A DNA stretch of 64,000 bases from Actinophytocola sp044466355 (lineage in GTDB: Bacteria; Actinomycetota; Actinomycetes; Mycobacteriales; Pseudonocardiaceae). The DNA lies in NCBI RefSeq assembly GCF_044466355.1, contig NZ_JBITMQ010000021.1, positions 56,759 through 120,758 of the forward strand, in the 5' to 3' direction. Below the pieces are notes generated by a model, which saw only the letters and a program-made list of their open reading frames with translations, made no database searches and was not told the origin of the DNA. The position numbers were made by a program, and so were the translations under genes. Positions 8,700 through 17,046 of the stretch are shown piece after piece (within the stretch, counting starts at the first letter, position 1; each line of letters begins with the position of its first letter).

Positions 8700-9695
8700 A
8701 TGCCAGCGAAGACCGTGAAGTTCTACCAAACCGGCAGCTTCGCCGTCGGGAACCGGCTGCTGCCCGTGATCGACCGGGCCGTGCAGGCCGACCCCGGTCG
8801 CGCGAACTCGCTGACCTGCGGCCACCGCGCCTGCCAGGGCTGCGGCGAGGCGCTCGGCGCCCGGTACGTCCTCGACGCGGCGATGCGTTCCACGAAGGGG
8901 CGGATGATCGCCGTGAACGCCACCGGCTGCCTCGAGGTGTTCTCCACGCCCTACCCGGAGACGTCGTGGCGGGTGCCGTGGCTGCACTCCCTGTTCGGCA
9001 ACGCACCCGCCGTCGCGACCGGGGTCGCGGCCGCACTCAAGGCCAGGGGCATCGACGACGTGCGGGTCGTCGCGCAGGGAGGAGATGGCGGCACCGTCGA
9101 CATCGGCTTCGCCTGCCTGTCCGGCATGTTCGAGCGGAACGACGACGTGCTGTACGTCTGCTACGACAACCAGGCGTACATGAACACCGGCGTGCAGCGC
9201 TCCGGTGCGACCCCGCCCGCCGCGCGGACCGCGACCACACAGGCGGTGGGCCCGGAGCCGGGCAACGAATTCGGCCGCGGCAAGAACGTCCCGATGATCG
9301 CGCTGGCGCACGAGATCCCGTACGTCGCCACCGCGACGGTGGCCGACCTGCGGGACCTCGAGTACAAGGTGACGCGGGCGTTCGAGTTCCGCGGCGCCCG
9401 CTACCTCCACGTGCTCGTGCCGTGCCCGCTCGGCTGGGGCACCTCGGCAGGGGACACCATCCGGATCGCGCGCCTCGCCAAGGAGAGCGGACTGTTCCCG
9501 GTGTTCGAGGCGGACCACGGCGAGATCGTCGACGTGTCGCGGATCCGCAGGCGGGTGCTCGTCGAGGACTACCTGCGGCCCCAGAAGCGCTACGCCCACC
9601 TGTTCGGCGAGCCACCGCGCACCGACGTCGTCGCCCGCATCCAAGCCATGGCCGACCGCAACATCCGCCGTTTCGGTCTCACCGAGGAGCAGTGA
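8700..9695 (+). CDS. porB: 2-oxoacid:acceptor oxidoreductase, beta subunit (TPP-binding)
   Basis: A 331-aa beta subunit that binds thiamine pyrophosphate and a 4Fe-4S cluster. The cluster ligands CGHRACQGCGEALGAR lie near residue 40, and the TPP/Mg motif GGDGGTVDIGF followed by YDNQAYMNTGVQRS is intact. The ATG at 8700 follows the alpha subunit stop by 8 bases; the ribosome site is weak, which suggests coupling. The stop overlaps the next ATG (TGATG). Confidence 0.94.
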   Translation: MPAKTVKFYQTGSFAVGNRLLPVIDRAVQADPGRANSLTCGHRACQGCGEALGARYVLDAAMRSTKGRMIAVNATGCLEVFSTPYPETSWRVPWLHSLFGNAPAVATGVAAALKARGIDDVRVVAQGGDGGTVDIGFACLSGMFERNDDVLYVCYDNQAYMNTGVQRSGATPPAARTATTQAVGPEPGNEFGRGKNVPMIALAHEIPYVATATVADLRDLEYKVTRAFEFRGARYLHVLVPCPLGWGTSAGDTIRIARLAKESGLFPVFEADHGEIVDVSRIRRRVLVEDYLRPQKRYAHLFGEPPRTDVVARIQAMADRNIRRFGLTEEQ

Positions 9696-11308
9696 TGGAC
9701 AAGCCGTTCGCGATCACACTGGGACCCGGCTCGAGCCTCGCCAACCGGACCGGCGCCTGGCGCACCGAGCGCCCCGAGTACGTGCACCTCACCTCACCGT
9801 GCGACAACGCCTGCCCGGCCGGAGAGCACGTGCGGCAATGGCTGTACGAGGCAGAGGAAGGCCGCTACGAGGACGCCTGGCGCACACTGGTCGCCGACAA
9901 CCCGTTCCCGGCCATCATGGGCCGGGTCTGCTACCGGCCGTGTGAGACCGCGTGCAACCGGGGCACGCTCGACGAGTCCGTCGGGATCAACGCGGTGGAA
10001 CGCTTCCTCGGCGACGAGGCCATCCGTCGCGGGTGGACGGTCACCGTGCGCGCGCCTCGGTCCGGCAAGCGGGTGCTCGTGGTCGGCGCCGGACCGTCCG
10101 GTCTGTCGGCCGCCTACCACCTCACCCTGCTCGGCCACGACGTGACGGTGCGGGACGCCGGCGCCGCGCCCGGCGGCATGATGCGCTACGGCATCCCCGC
10201 GTACCGGCTGCCCCGCGACGTCCTGGACGCGGAGATCGCCCGTGTCGTCGACCTCGGGGTGACGCTGGAAGTGTCGACGCCCGTCACCGACGTGCCCGGT
10301 GCCTTGCGGGAGTTCGACGCGGTGTTCCTGGCAGTCGGCGCGCACATCGCCAAGCGGGTGGAGATACCGGCCGGTGACGGCGCTCGCATCCTCGACGCCG
10401 CGACACTGCTGCGGTCCATGGCCGGGGAGGAGCGTCCGGCGCTCGGCCGCCGGGTCGCCGTCTACGGCGGCGGGAACACCGCCATGGACGCCGCCCGCAC
10501 CGCACGCAGGCTGGGCGCCACCGACGCGATCGTCGTCTACCGCCGCACCCGCGACCGCATGCCCGCCCACGACGTCGAGGTCGAGGAGGCACTCGAGGAA
10601 GGCGTCACCATGCGATGGCTGTCGACCGTCCACCACGTCGAAGCCGGACGCGTCACCATCGAGAAGATGTGCCTCGGCGACGACGGCAAACCCCAGCCGA
10701 CGGGCGAGTTCGAGGAACTGGGGGCCGACTCGCTGGTCCTCGCCATCGGACAGAACGCGGATCTCGCGCTCCTGTCAGGCGTGCCGGGTGTCGAGGTGGC
10801 GGACGGTGTCATGCGGGTGGGCACGGACTTCATGACCGGCCACCCCGGCGTCTTCGCGGGTGGGGACATGGTCCCCGCCGACCGCACGGTCACCGTGGCG
10901 GTCGGCCACGGCAAGAAGGCGGCCCGGCACATCGACGCCTGGTTGTGCGGAAGCTCCCACGAGGAGCCGCCGGTCGCGCCCCTCGCCACGTACGAAGGCC
11001 TGAACACCTGGTACTACGCCGACGCGCCGGCCAGCGTGCGCCCGACGCTCGAGTCGGCGCGCCGCACCACGACGTTCGACGAGGTCGTCGGCGGACTGGA
11101 CGCGTCGACGGCACTGTTCGAGGCGCGCCGCTGCCTGTCCTGCGGCAACTGCTTCGACTGCGACAACTGCTACGGCGTCTGCCCGGACAACGCGATCCGC
11201 AAGGTGGGCGACCACTACGAGATTGACTACGACTACTGCAAGGGCTGTGGCCTCTGCGTGTCCGAATGCCCGGCGGGCGCCATCACGATGCGCCCCGAGA
11301 GGACGTGA
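9695..11308 (+). CDS. GltD-like flavoprotein with C-terminal 2x4Fe-4S ferredoxin domain (PorD-type fusion)
   Basis: A 537-aa fusion. Residues ~20-100 form the cysteine-rich GltB/GltD entry domain (CDNACPAGEHV, RVCYRPCETACNRG); the middle is an FAD/NAD(P) oxidoreductase (VLVVGAGPSGLSAAYHL, AVYGGGNTAMDAARTA); the end is a bacterial ferredoxin domain with CLSCGNCFDCDNCYGVCPDNA and CKGCGLCVSECPAG. Its start overlaps the beta subunit stop. In known oxidoreductases the delta subunit is a separate small ferredoxin; here it is joined to an NAD(P)-linked flavoprotein, so the complex could pass electrons between the 2-oxoacid site and NAD(P)H (inference). Confidence 0.88.
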   Translation: MDKPFAITLGPGSSLANRTGAWRTERPEYVHLTSPCDNACPAGEHVRQWLYEAEEGRYEDAWRTLVADNPFPAIMGRVCYRPCETACNRGTLDESVGINAVERFLGDEAIRRGWTVTVRAPRSGKRVLVVGAGPSGLSAAYHLTLLGHDVTVRDAGAAPGGMMRYGIPAYRLPRDVLDAEIARVVDLGVTLEVSTPVTDVPGALREFDAVFLAVGAHIAKRVEIPAGDGARILDAATLLRSMAGEERPALGRRVAVYGGGNTAMDAARTARRLGATDAIVVYRRTRDRMPAHDVEVEEALEEGVTMRWLSTVHHVEAGRVTIEKMCLGDDGKPQPTGEFEELGADSLVLAIGQNADLALLSGVPGVEVADGVMRVGTDFMTGHPGVFAGGDMVPADRTVTVAVGHGKKAARHIDAWLCGSSHEEPPVAPLATYEGLNTWYYADAPASVRPTLESARRTTTFDEVVGGLDASTALFEARRCLSCGNCFDCDNCYGVCPDNAIRKVGDHYEIDYDYCKGCGLCVSECPAGAITMRPERT

Positions 11309-11313
11309 TCCCG

Positions 11314-11949
11314 ATGCGAAAGACCCTGATCGGTGCGGTCCTGCTCCTGCTGGCGGCGGGATGTGCGGAGGACGTGCCCGGCACAGCGGATCCGGGCCAG
11401 CCACCCCAGCCGACCACCACGACACCCGCGCTCCGGCCGACCACTGCCCCGGCCACCACGACCACCACCACGGCGGCCGCTCCCGCACCGTCCACCACCA
11501 GCCCGGCCACGGGACCCGCCGTGTGCACGGTCGACGACCTGACCGTGTCCCTCGGCGCGTCGGAGGGCACCGCGGGGACGATGTACCGCGCACTGGTGTT
11601 CACCAACAGCGGCGGCCGCCCGTGCGTCATCCGGGGCTTCCCCGGCGTGTCGTTCGTCGCGGGTGACGACGGCCACCAGGTCGGCGAGCCTGCGGTCCGC
11701 TCTGGCACGAAGGGCCCGGCGGTCACCCTGAAGCCAGGCATGACCGCCACAGCGCCCGTCGGGTTCCGCAACATCACGGCGTTCGACCCGGCGGTGTGCA
11801 GGCCGACGGACGTCCGCGGGCTGCGCGTGTACCCGCCCCACGAGCGGAAGGCGGAATTCGTCCTGTTCGCCACGCAGGGGTGTGCCGGCGTCGTGCCGGG
11901 CGGCCAGTTGACGGTGGCCACCGTCCACGCCGGCTCCGGACTCGGGTGA
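11314..11949 (+). CDS. DUF4232 lipoprotein
   Basis: A 211-aa secreted lipoprotein. The N-terminus MRKTLIGAVLLLLAAGCAED is a lipoprotein signal with the acylated cysteine at residue 17, followed by a Thr/Pro-rich linker (about residues 30-70) and a DUF4232 domain with two conserved cysteine pairs (VCTVDDL, RPCVIRGFPGVSF, AVCRPTDV, QGCAGV). Function of DUF4232 is unknown. It follows the oxidoreductase genes after 5 bases but is functionally unrelated in appearance. A bidirectional hairpin follows its stop. Confidence 0.85.
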   Translation: MRKTLIGAVLLLLAAGCAEDVPGTADPGQPPQPTTTTPALRPTTAPATTTTTTAAAPAPSTTSPATGPAVCTVDDLTVSLGASEGTAGTMYRALVFTNSGGRPCVIRGFPGVSFVAGDDGHQVGEPAVRSGTKGPAVTLKPGMTATAPVGFRNITAFDPAVCRPTDVRGLRVYPPHERKAEFVLFATQGCAGVVPGGQLTVATVHAGSGLG

Positions 11950-11977
11950 TGGGAACGAACGCAGGGGCATGACGAAA

Positions 11978-12005
11978 GGGAGCGGAGCCGGTCGGCTCCG
12001 CTCCC
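11978..12005. terminator. Bidirectional terminator hairpin
   Basis: Perfect inverted repeat, left arm GGGAGCGGAGCCG and right arm CGGCTCCGCTCCC with a 2-base loop, lying between the convergent DUF4232 gene and the CBS-BON gene. No U-tract on either side, as is usual in actinomycetes. Confidence 0.8.
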
Positions 12006-12016
12006 GCGTGCAACGG

Positions 12017-12724
12017 CTATGGGCGCGTGATGTCGATGGTCATCGGGTCCGGGAGGTGGCCGTGCGTGTCGTCGCGGCGGTACTCCATCGACACGACCAC
12101 GTCGACCACGCCGTCGATGTGCCTCGTCATGTCCTCGACCAGGCCGATCTGGCTCTTCAGCTCGAGCTGTCCGGTGAGGGTGGCCTCGCCGTCGTGGACA
12201 TCGACGGTCACGGTGGCGGGGTTGACCGCGATGCCGAGGCCGCGTTCGAAGACGTGCGTGACGATGTCGTCGCGGATGTCCTCGTCCTTGCGCAGGAACA
12301 CCGCCAGGACGTCCTTGCGGCTGACGATGCCGACGAGCTTGCCGTCGGCGTCGACGACCGGGAGGCGTTTCACGTTGTGCTGGGTCATGAGCCGCGCGGC
12401 GCCGGCGACCGTGGCGTTGTCGGACACCGTGATCGCGGGCGTGGTCATCAGCGTGGCGGCCGTCGTGGCGACGGCGCGCCGCAGGTTCCGCCTGCCGCTC
12501 CACCAGCTCATCAGCGACCGCGTGAACTCGACCTCCTGGGTGCCCTGCTTGATCAGCAGGTCCGCCTCGGAGACCACACCGAGCACGTGGCCGTCGCGGT
12601 CCACGACCGGTACGGCGCTCACGTCCCTGCTGGACAACGCGCGGACGACGTCCTTGAACGGAGTGCCTTCCCGCACCGTGACGACGTCGGTGCTCATCAC
12701 GTTCCTGACCTTCTGGTGGCTCAT
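12017..12724 (-). CDS. CBS-pair and BON domain protein
   Basis: A 235-aa protein with two CBS domains (residues ~10-65 beginning VRNVMSTDVVTVREG, and ~95-150 beginning AATLMTTPAITVSDN) and a C-terminal BON domain (~160-220; VDVHDGEATLTGQLEL). CBS pairs bind adenosyl nucleotides and BON domains bind membranes or ligands; the combined function is unknown, but such genes are part of actinobacterial dormancy regulons. The ATG at 12724 is preferred over GTG 12739 because GGAGG precedes it. Its promoter region contains a perfect DosR-like palindrome and is shared with another CBS-BON gene. Confidence 0.9.
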   Translation of the reverse strand: MSHQKVRNVMSTDVVTVREGTPFKDVVRALSSRDVSAVPVVDRDGHVLGVVSEADLLIKQGTQEVEFTRSLMSWWSGRRNLRRAVATTAATLMTTPAITVSDNATVAGAARLMTQHNVKRLPVVDADGKLVGIVSRKDVLAVFLRKDEDIRDDIVTHVFERGLGIAVNPATVTVDVHDGEATLTGQLELKSQIGLVEDMTRHIDGVVDVVVSMEYRRDDTHGHLPDPMTIDITRP

Positions 12725-12798
12725 CGCTACCTCCTCCACTGCGACCAGCGTCCGTCGGCGCCGCCTCGGTGCGCTGCGGGCGGACGGTCCGGCGAGCA

Positions 12799-12812
12799 GG
12801 GACTTCGGTCCC
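12799..12812. promoter_or_regulatory. Perfect DosR-like box GGGACTTCGGTCCC
   Basis: A 14-bp palindromic half-site pair GGGAC-TTCG-GTCCC, identical in spacing and arms to the mycobacterial DosR core GGGACTWWAGTCCC. It lies 75 bp upstream of the minus-strand CBS-BON start and 114 bp upstream of the plus-strand one. A second copy with one perfect arm (GGGACCTTCGTCGG) begins 22 bp further at 12834, matching the tandem-box architecture known for DosR promoters. Confidence 0.75.
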
Positions 12813-12833
12813 GCGTCCGCCGGGACCAGTCGC

Positions 12834-12847
12834 GGGACCTTCGTCGG
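12834..12847. promoter_or_regulatory. Second, degenerate DosR-like box
   Basis: GGGACCTTCGTCGG, 8 of 10 arm positions match. It lies on the plus-strand side of the shared promoter, closer to the CBS-BON gene at 12926. Confidence 0.5.
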
Positions 12848-12925
12848 CGCGGTCGTTGCTTCCGGCTCTGATCGCGGTGTGCTCGCGTGGGGAGGCTGGT
12901 GTCAGAGAACCATGAGGGAGGCGTG

Positions 12926-13534
12926 ATGACTGTGCCGGCGATGATGGTCGGGAGCGTGATGACGCGGTGCCCGGTGTCGGTACCCCCTGGCGCCCCGTTC
13001 GCGACGGTGGCGGCGGTCCTGGCACGCGGGAGGATCGGGGCCGTTCCGGTCGTCGACCGGGACGGACAGCTGGTCGGCGTGGTGTCGGAGGCTGACCTGA
13101 TCGGTGGCCGGGACGGCGCCGGGGTGACCGCGCGGGAGCTGATGACCGAGGCGGTGCGCACGGTGCCGGTGGACGCGACGGTGCCGGCGGCGACGCGGTT
13201 GCTGGCCAGGGCCGGTGTGCGGCGACTGTTCGTCACCGAGCACGGCAGGCTGGTCGGCGTGCTGTCCCGGCGGGATCTGCTGACCACGTACGTCCGCGAC
13301 GACGACGAGATCCGCGTGGACGTCGAGCACGCCGTGGCGGAGCTGCCCGGCGGGCGGCCGGTGCGGGTGACCGTCCGGGACGGGGTCGTGCTGCTGCTCG
13401 GCCGTGTCGAATGGCGCAGCACGCGCGTCGCGGTCGCCGAACGGGCGCGCGCGGTGCCGGGTGTGGTGGAGGTGCTGGACCGGCTGGGCTACGTCTTCGA
13501 CGACGGCGCCCGGCTTGCCGGAGCCACCCGATGA
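12926..13534 (+). CDS. CBS-pair and BON domain protein
   Basis: A 202-aa protein with a CBS pair (VGSVMTRCPVSVPPG; TARELMTEAVRTVPVD) and a BON-like C-terminus (VRVTVRDGVVLLLGRV). It resembles the divergent neighbour at 12017 and the protein at 27527 in layout. GGGAGG lies 5 bases before the chosen ATG. Its stop overlaps the ATG of the GNAT/ligase fusion, so CBS sensing of adenylates and the acyl-CoA ligase are co-expressed (inference: energy-state control). Confidence 0.88.
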   Translation: MTVPAMMVGSVMTRCPVSVPPGAPFATVAAVLARGRIGAVPVVDRDGQLVGVVSEADLIGGRDGAGVTARELMTEAVRTVPVDATVPAATRLLARAGVRRLFVTEHGRLVGVLSRRDLLTTYVRDDDEIRVDVEHAVAELPGGRPVRVTVRDGVVLLLGRVEWRSTRVAVAERARAVPGVVEVLDRLGYVFDDGARLAGATR

Positions 13535-16188
13535 CCGCGACGACCGGTGTGCGGGCGTTGCTCGCCGACGGCCGGATCGTCGTGATCAGGGCGATCGACG
13601 TGTCGGACGCCGCCGACGTGCTCGCGCTCCACACACGACTGTCCGAACACGACCGCTACCTCCGTTTCTTCGGCAGCGGCAAGAGCATCCTCGACGCCAT
13701 CACCCGCCGGATCGCGCGTACCGCCGACGACTCGCACGCGGCGGTCGGCGCCTGGCTCGGCGGGAAACTCGTCGGCGTCGCCCACTACGAGCGGACCTTG
13801 GGCAGCACGACCGCCGAGGTGGCCCTGGTGGTGGACGGTGCGGTGCAGGCGCGCGGGCTCGGCACACTCCTGCTGGAGCACCTCGGTTCCGCGGCCCGGC
13901 GGCGTGGCATCACCCGGTTCGTCGCCGAGGTCCTCGCGGAGAACCAGCGGATGATCAAGGTGTTCGCCGACGCCGGCCTGCCCTACCGGATGTCCAGCCT
14001 CGGCCCCGAGAGGCACGTCGAGATCTGGCTGACCGAGAACGAGGTCTTCGCCGCGGCGGTGGACGAACGAGACCGGGTCGCCGACGTGGCCAGTCTCGCG
14101 AACGTGCTGCGGCCGTCGTCGATCGTCGTGGTCGGCGCTGGCAGGCGGCCGGACTCGGTCGGGCACGCGGTGCTGCGGAACCTGCTCGACGGCGGGTTTT
14201 CGGGAAAGCTGACCGCGGTCAACCCGCATGCCGACGAGATCGCCGGGGTGCCGTGCCGACCGTCGATCGCCGAGCTGACGGAGGTACCGGACCTGGCCGT
14301 GGTGTGCGTGCCCGCGCCGACGGTGCCCGACGCCGTCGAGGAGTGCGGCCGGGAAGGCATCCCTGCCGTGGTCGTGATCTCCGCGGGGCTGTCCGGCACC
14401 GACCTCGCCGACCGTGTCGTGGCATCGATCCGACGGCACGGCATGCGTCTCGTCGGACCGAACTGCATCGGCGTCGCCAACACGGCGACGGGCATGAACG
14501 CCACCTTCATGAGCGGTGCCGTCCCGGAGGGCGACGTGGGGATCGTGACCCAGTCCGGCGGTGTCGGCATCGCGGTCGTGGAACTGCTGCGGCAGCTCGG
14601 ACTCGGTGTCTCGACCATGGTGTCGACCGGTGACAAGTACGACATCAGCGGTAACGACATGCTGCTGTGGTGGCGGCACGATCAGAACACCGCGGCCGCG
14701 GTGCTGTACCTCGAATCCTTCGGGAACCCGCGCAAGTTCAGCCGTCTCGCGCGCGGGCTGGCGCGGACCAAACCGGTGCTGGCCGTGCGTTCGGCCGAGA
14801 GCGACGTCGCCCAGCGGGCCGCCGCGTCGCACACCGCAGCGGCCGCGACCCCGGCCGTCACCAGGGACGCCCTGTTCGAACAGGCGGGCGTGATCGCGGT
14901 AGACACGGTCAGCGAGGTCGTTGACGTGCTCACCGCCCTCGCGTGGCAACCGCTGCCCGGCGGCAACCGGGTCGCGATCCTGTCCAACGCGGGTGGCGCC
15001 GGGGTACTGGCCGCCGACGCGTGCGTCCACAACGGACTTCTCGTGCCACGGCTGGCCGAGTCCACGCGTGCCGCGCTGGCCGCGTTGTTGCCGACACAGG
15101 CGAGTACGGACAACCCCATCGACACGACGGCCGCCGTGAACGCCGCGACGTTCGCCGCCTGCCTCGACGTCCTGCTCGCTGACGGGAGCATCGACGCGGT
15201 GCTCGCCGTCGGAGTGCCGACGGCCGTCGCGGACCCGGTCACGGCGGCACCCGCCATCGCGCGGGAGCGCCGCAAGACCGTGCTGGTCGTCCGGCCCGGG
15301 CAGCTGCCGTCGGTGATCGGGCTCGGTGACGAGCACGACCCGGCACCGGCCACGGCGAGCTACGCCGACCCGGCCGCCGCCGCGGCGGCACTCAGCCGGA
15401 TGGCGACCTACGCGCGGTGGCGGGCGCGACCAGCCGGCGACGTCGGGACGCCGGACGATGTCCGGCTGGACGAGGCACGAGCACTGGTGCGGGAGTTCCT
15501 GCGAGCCGAGCCCCACGGTGGATGGCTCGCACCAGCCACCACGATGCGGCTGCTCACGCTGTTCGGCATCCCGGCGGTGCCGTCGATCCAGGCCGGTGAC
15601 GTCGCCGAGGCGGTCGCGGCACTCCGTGAACTGGGCGGCCCGGTGGCGGTGAAGGTGATCGCGGCCGGGGTGCTGCACAAGGCCAGAGCAGGCGGGGTGG
15701 CGCTGAACGTGGCGACCGAGGCGGACCTGCGGACGGTGTGGACCGGTTTCCGCGACCGCTTCGGTGACGCCATGCTGGGCGTCCTGGTCCAGCCGATGGC
15801 CGAACCGGGCCGGGAACTGATCGTCGGCGTCGACTCGGACGAGACGTTCGGGCCGTTGGTGGTGTTCGGACTGGGCGGCACCGACACTGACCTCATCGCG
15901 GACCGCGCCGCGCGGCTCACCCCGCTGTCCGACGTGGACGCCGAGGAGATGGTGCACGGCCTGCGCTCGTCGGCCATGCTGTTCGGCGGCGACCGCCCAC
16001 TCCCCACCGACGGCCTGGTCGACGTGCTCGTCAGGACCAGCGCACTCGCCGACGCCATCCCCGAGGTCACCGAACTCGACCTCAACCCGGTGGTCGTCCG
16101 CGTCGACGGCTGTCAGGTGCTCGACGCCCGTGTGCGGATCGCGCCCCGTGAACCCAGTGACCCGTTCCTGCGGAGGCTACGCGCCTGA
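13531..16188 (+). CDS. GNAT acetyltransferase fused to ADP-forming acyl-CoA ligase (Pat-like)
   Basis: An 885-aa bifunctional protein. Residues ~10-170 form a GNAT domain (VRALLADGRIVVIRAI, EVALVVDGAVQARGLGTLLLEHL). Then come CoA-binding (SIVVVGAGRRPDSVGHAVLRN), succinyl-CoA-ligase-like (QSGGVGIAVVELL; phosphohistidine context AAASHTAAAATP near residue 430) and C-terminal ATP-grasp parts (LGGPVAVKVIAAGVLHKARAGGV). Related proteins acetylate and silence acetyl-CoA synthetases at the SGK lysine; in those enzymes the ligase domain is usually a non-catalytic regulator, but here the phosphohistidine motif looks retained, so activity is possible. The likely client, an acyl-CoA synthetase with the SGKVMRR motif, is encoded at 61093. 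Operon with the preceding CBS-BON gene. Confidence 0.88.
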   Translation: MTATTGVRALLADGRIVVIRAIDVSDAADVLALHTRLSEHDRYLRFFGSGKSILDAITRRIARTADDSHAAVGAWLGGKLVGVAHYERTLGSTTAEVALVVDGAVQARGLGTLLLEHLGSAARRRGITRFVAEVLAENQRMIKVFADAGLPYRMSSLGPERHVEIWLTENEVFAAAVDERDRVADVASLANVLRPSSIVVVGAGRRPDSVGHAVLRNLLDGGFSGKLTAVNPHADEIAGVPCRPSIAELTEVPDLAVVCVPAPTVPDAVEECGREGIPAVVVISAGLSGTDLADRVVASIRRHGMRLVGPNCIGVANTATGMNATFMSGAVPEGDVGIVTQSGGVGIAVVELLRQLGLGVSTMVSTGDKYDISGNDMLLWWRHDQNTAAAVLYLESFGNPRKFSRLARGLARTKPVLAVRSAESDVAQRAAASHTAAAATPAVTRDALFEQAGVIAVDTVSEVVDVLTALAWQPLPGGNRVAILSNAGGAGVLAADACVHNGLLVPRLAESTRAALAALLPTQASTDNPIDTTAAVNAATFAACLDVLLADGSIDAVLAVGVPTAVADPVTAAPAIARERRKTVLVVRPGQLPSVIGLGDEHDPAPATASYADPAAAAAALSRMATYARWRARPAGDVGTPDDVRLDEARALVREFLRAEPHGGWLAPATTMRLLTLFGIPAVPSIQAGDVAEAVAALRELGGPVAVKVIAAGVLHKARAGGVALNVATEADLRTVWTGFRDRFGDAMLGVLVQPMAEPGRELIVGVDSDETFGPLVVFGLGGTDTDLIADRAARLTPLSDVDAEEMVHGLRSSAMLFGGDRPLPTDGLVDVLVRTSALADAIPEVTELDLNPVVVRVDGCQVLDARVRIAPREPSDPFLRRLRA

Positions 16189-16434
16189 GCTGCCTCCTTC
16201 GGGCGTGCGGTGTAACCGGCTGCGCGGCACGCGCCGGGCTGCGGCATCTCATCCTCCGCGTTCCATCCGGCGCTGGCTGGATGGCACTGGGTGACGTGTT
16301 CCCCGGTCTGCGGCGCACTGCCTCTTCTCCTTCGACAGGACGTGGAGCACCTCGTCCTGGTGCCACCTAGCTTGCCCGCGAGACCACGGGCAAGCGTCGC
16401 CTCGACCCATTCCGGGTAAATGCAAGGCCGGGTT
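16189..16434. other. Gene-free stretch with one hairpin
   Basis: No convincing gene. It contains a perfect 8-bp stem hairpin CTTGCCCG/CGGGCAAG (16371-16394) that could end transcription of the gene at 16435 (minus). Otherwise nothing recognised. Confidence 0.5.
16371..16394. terminator. Hairpin downstream of the 16435 gene
   Basis: Inverted repeat CTTGCCCG-N8-CGGGCAAG, 41 bases after the stop of the minus-strand gene. Moderate strength. Confidence 0.5.
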
Positions 16435-16920
16435 TCATTCCTTACTGGAGCCATCGATGTCGGCGGGGAATTGGGCGCCTAACTCGCGTCGGACAAGGTC
16501 GACCATCGCGTCGCGAGTGGCGCGCAACCGTTGCTCGTCATCATCGGCCGCAGCGTGCATCCACTTCCGCAACAGTAGGCGGGCCTGGAGAGTGCCGTAC
16601 GTCTCCACAGCGATTACCGCGTCCATTGCCATCTCTGACCGCGTTCCTCTTGGCCAGGTCTGATCGATCTCGGCCAGCTTGGCATGTTCGCCCTTCCTCT
16701 GAAACCGCATGCGCTCCAAGGTCACCGCCGCCGACCGTAGTGCGGCGAAGTACGCATCCCGACGTTCTTGGGCTAGTCGATCGCGCGCGGCACTTTCTTC
16801 TGTACGGCGGGCCATTCGTTCCACCTGAAGCCGACTTTGCCGACCAGTCAACCAGGTAAAGAACATGCCACTCATCGCTGCTGCGCCGGTAACCGTCGGG
16901 GCCACCCATTCCCATGCCAT
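16435..16920 (-). CDS. Single-pass membrane protein with coiled-coil, unknown function
   Basis: A 161-aa protein starting MAWEWVAPTVTGAAAMSGMFFTWLTGRQ: one N-terminal membrane segment (about residues 5-25) followed by a basic helical stretch with heptad character (RLQVERMARRTEESAARDRLAQERRDAYF). No family recognised. Codon use is visibly less GC-biased than neighbours, and it stands alone between two hairpins, so recent acquisition is plausible. A GTG at 16992 is an alternative start, but ATG 16920 gives a more sensible protein; neither has a good ribosome site. Confidence 0.6.
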   Translation of the reverse strand: MAWEWVAPTVTGAAAMSGMFFTWLTGRQSRLQVERMARRTEESAARDRLAQERRDAYFAALRSAAVTLERMRFQRKGEHAKLAEIDQTWPRGTRSEMAMDAVIAVETYGTLQARLLLRKWMHAAADDDEQRLRATRDAMVDLVRRELGAQFPADIDGSSKE

Positions 16921-16994
16921 CAGCAGATTCTGCCGAGGCAGAGCCGTTGCGCACCAGCTGGTCGTTGAAGCCGGCTGTCCGGTCCTCGACACGC

Positions 16995-17032
16995 CTTCGC
17001 CCGGGATGGACGGATGTCCACCCCGGGCGAAG
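16995..17032. terminator. Strong terminator hairpin after doxX-like gene
   Basis: Arms CTTCGCCCGGG and CCCGGGCGAAG, with an inner TGGAC/GTCCA pairing, form a long stem 15 bases after the stop of the DoxX gene (minus strand). Confidence 0.75.
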
Positions 17033-17046
17033 CCTCTGTATCGCGG

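Noticed and set aside
16113..16454. Minus-strand frame over the end of the Pat-like gene
   Set aside because: Overlaps the conserved C-terminus of a good gene and has spurious composition.
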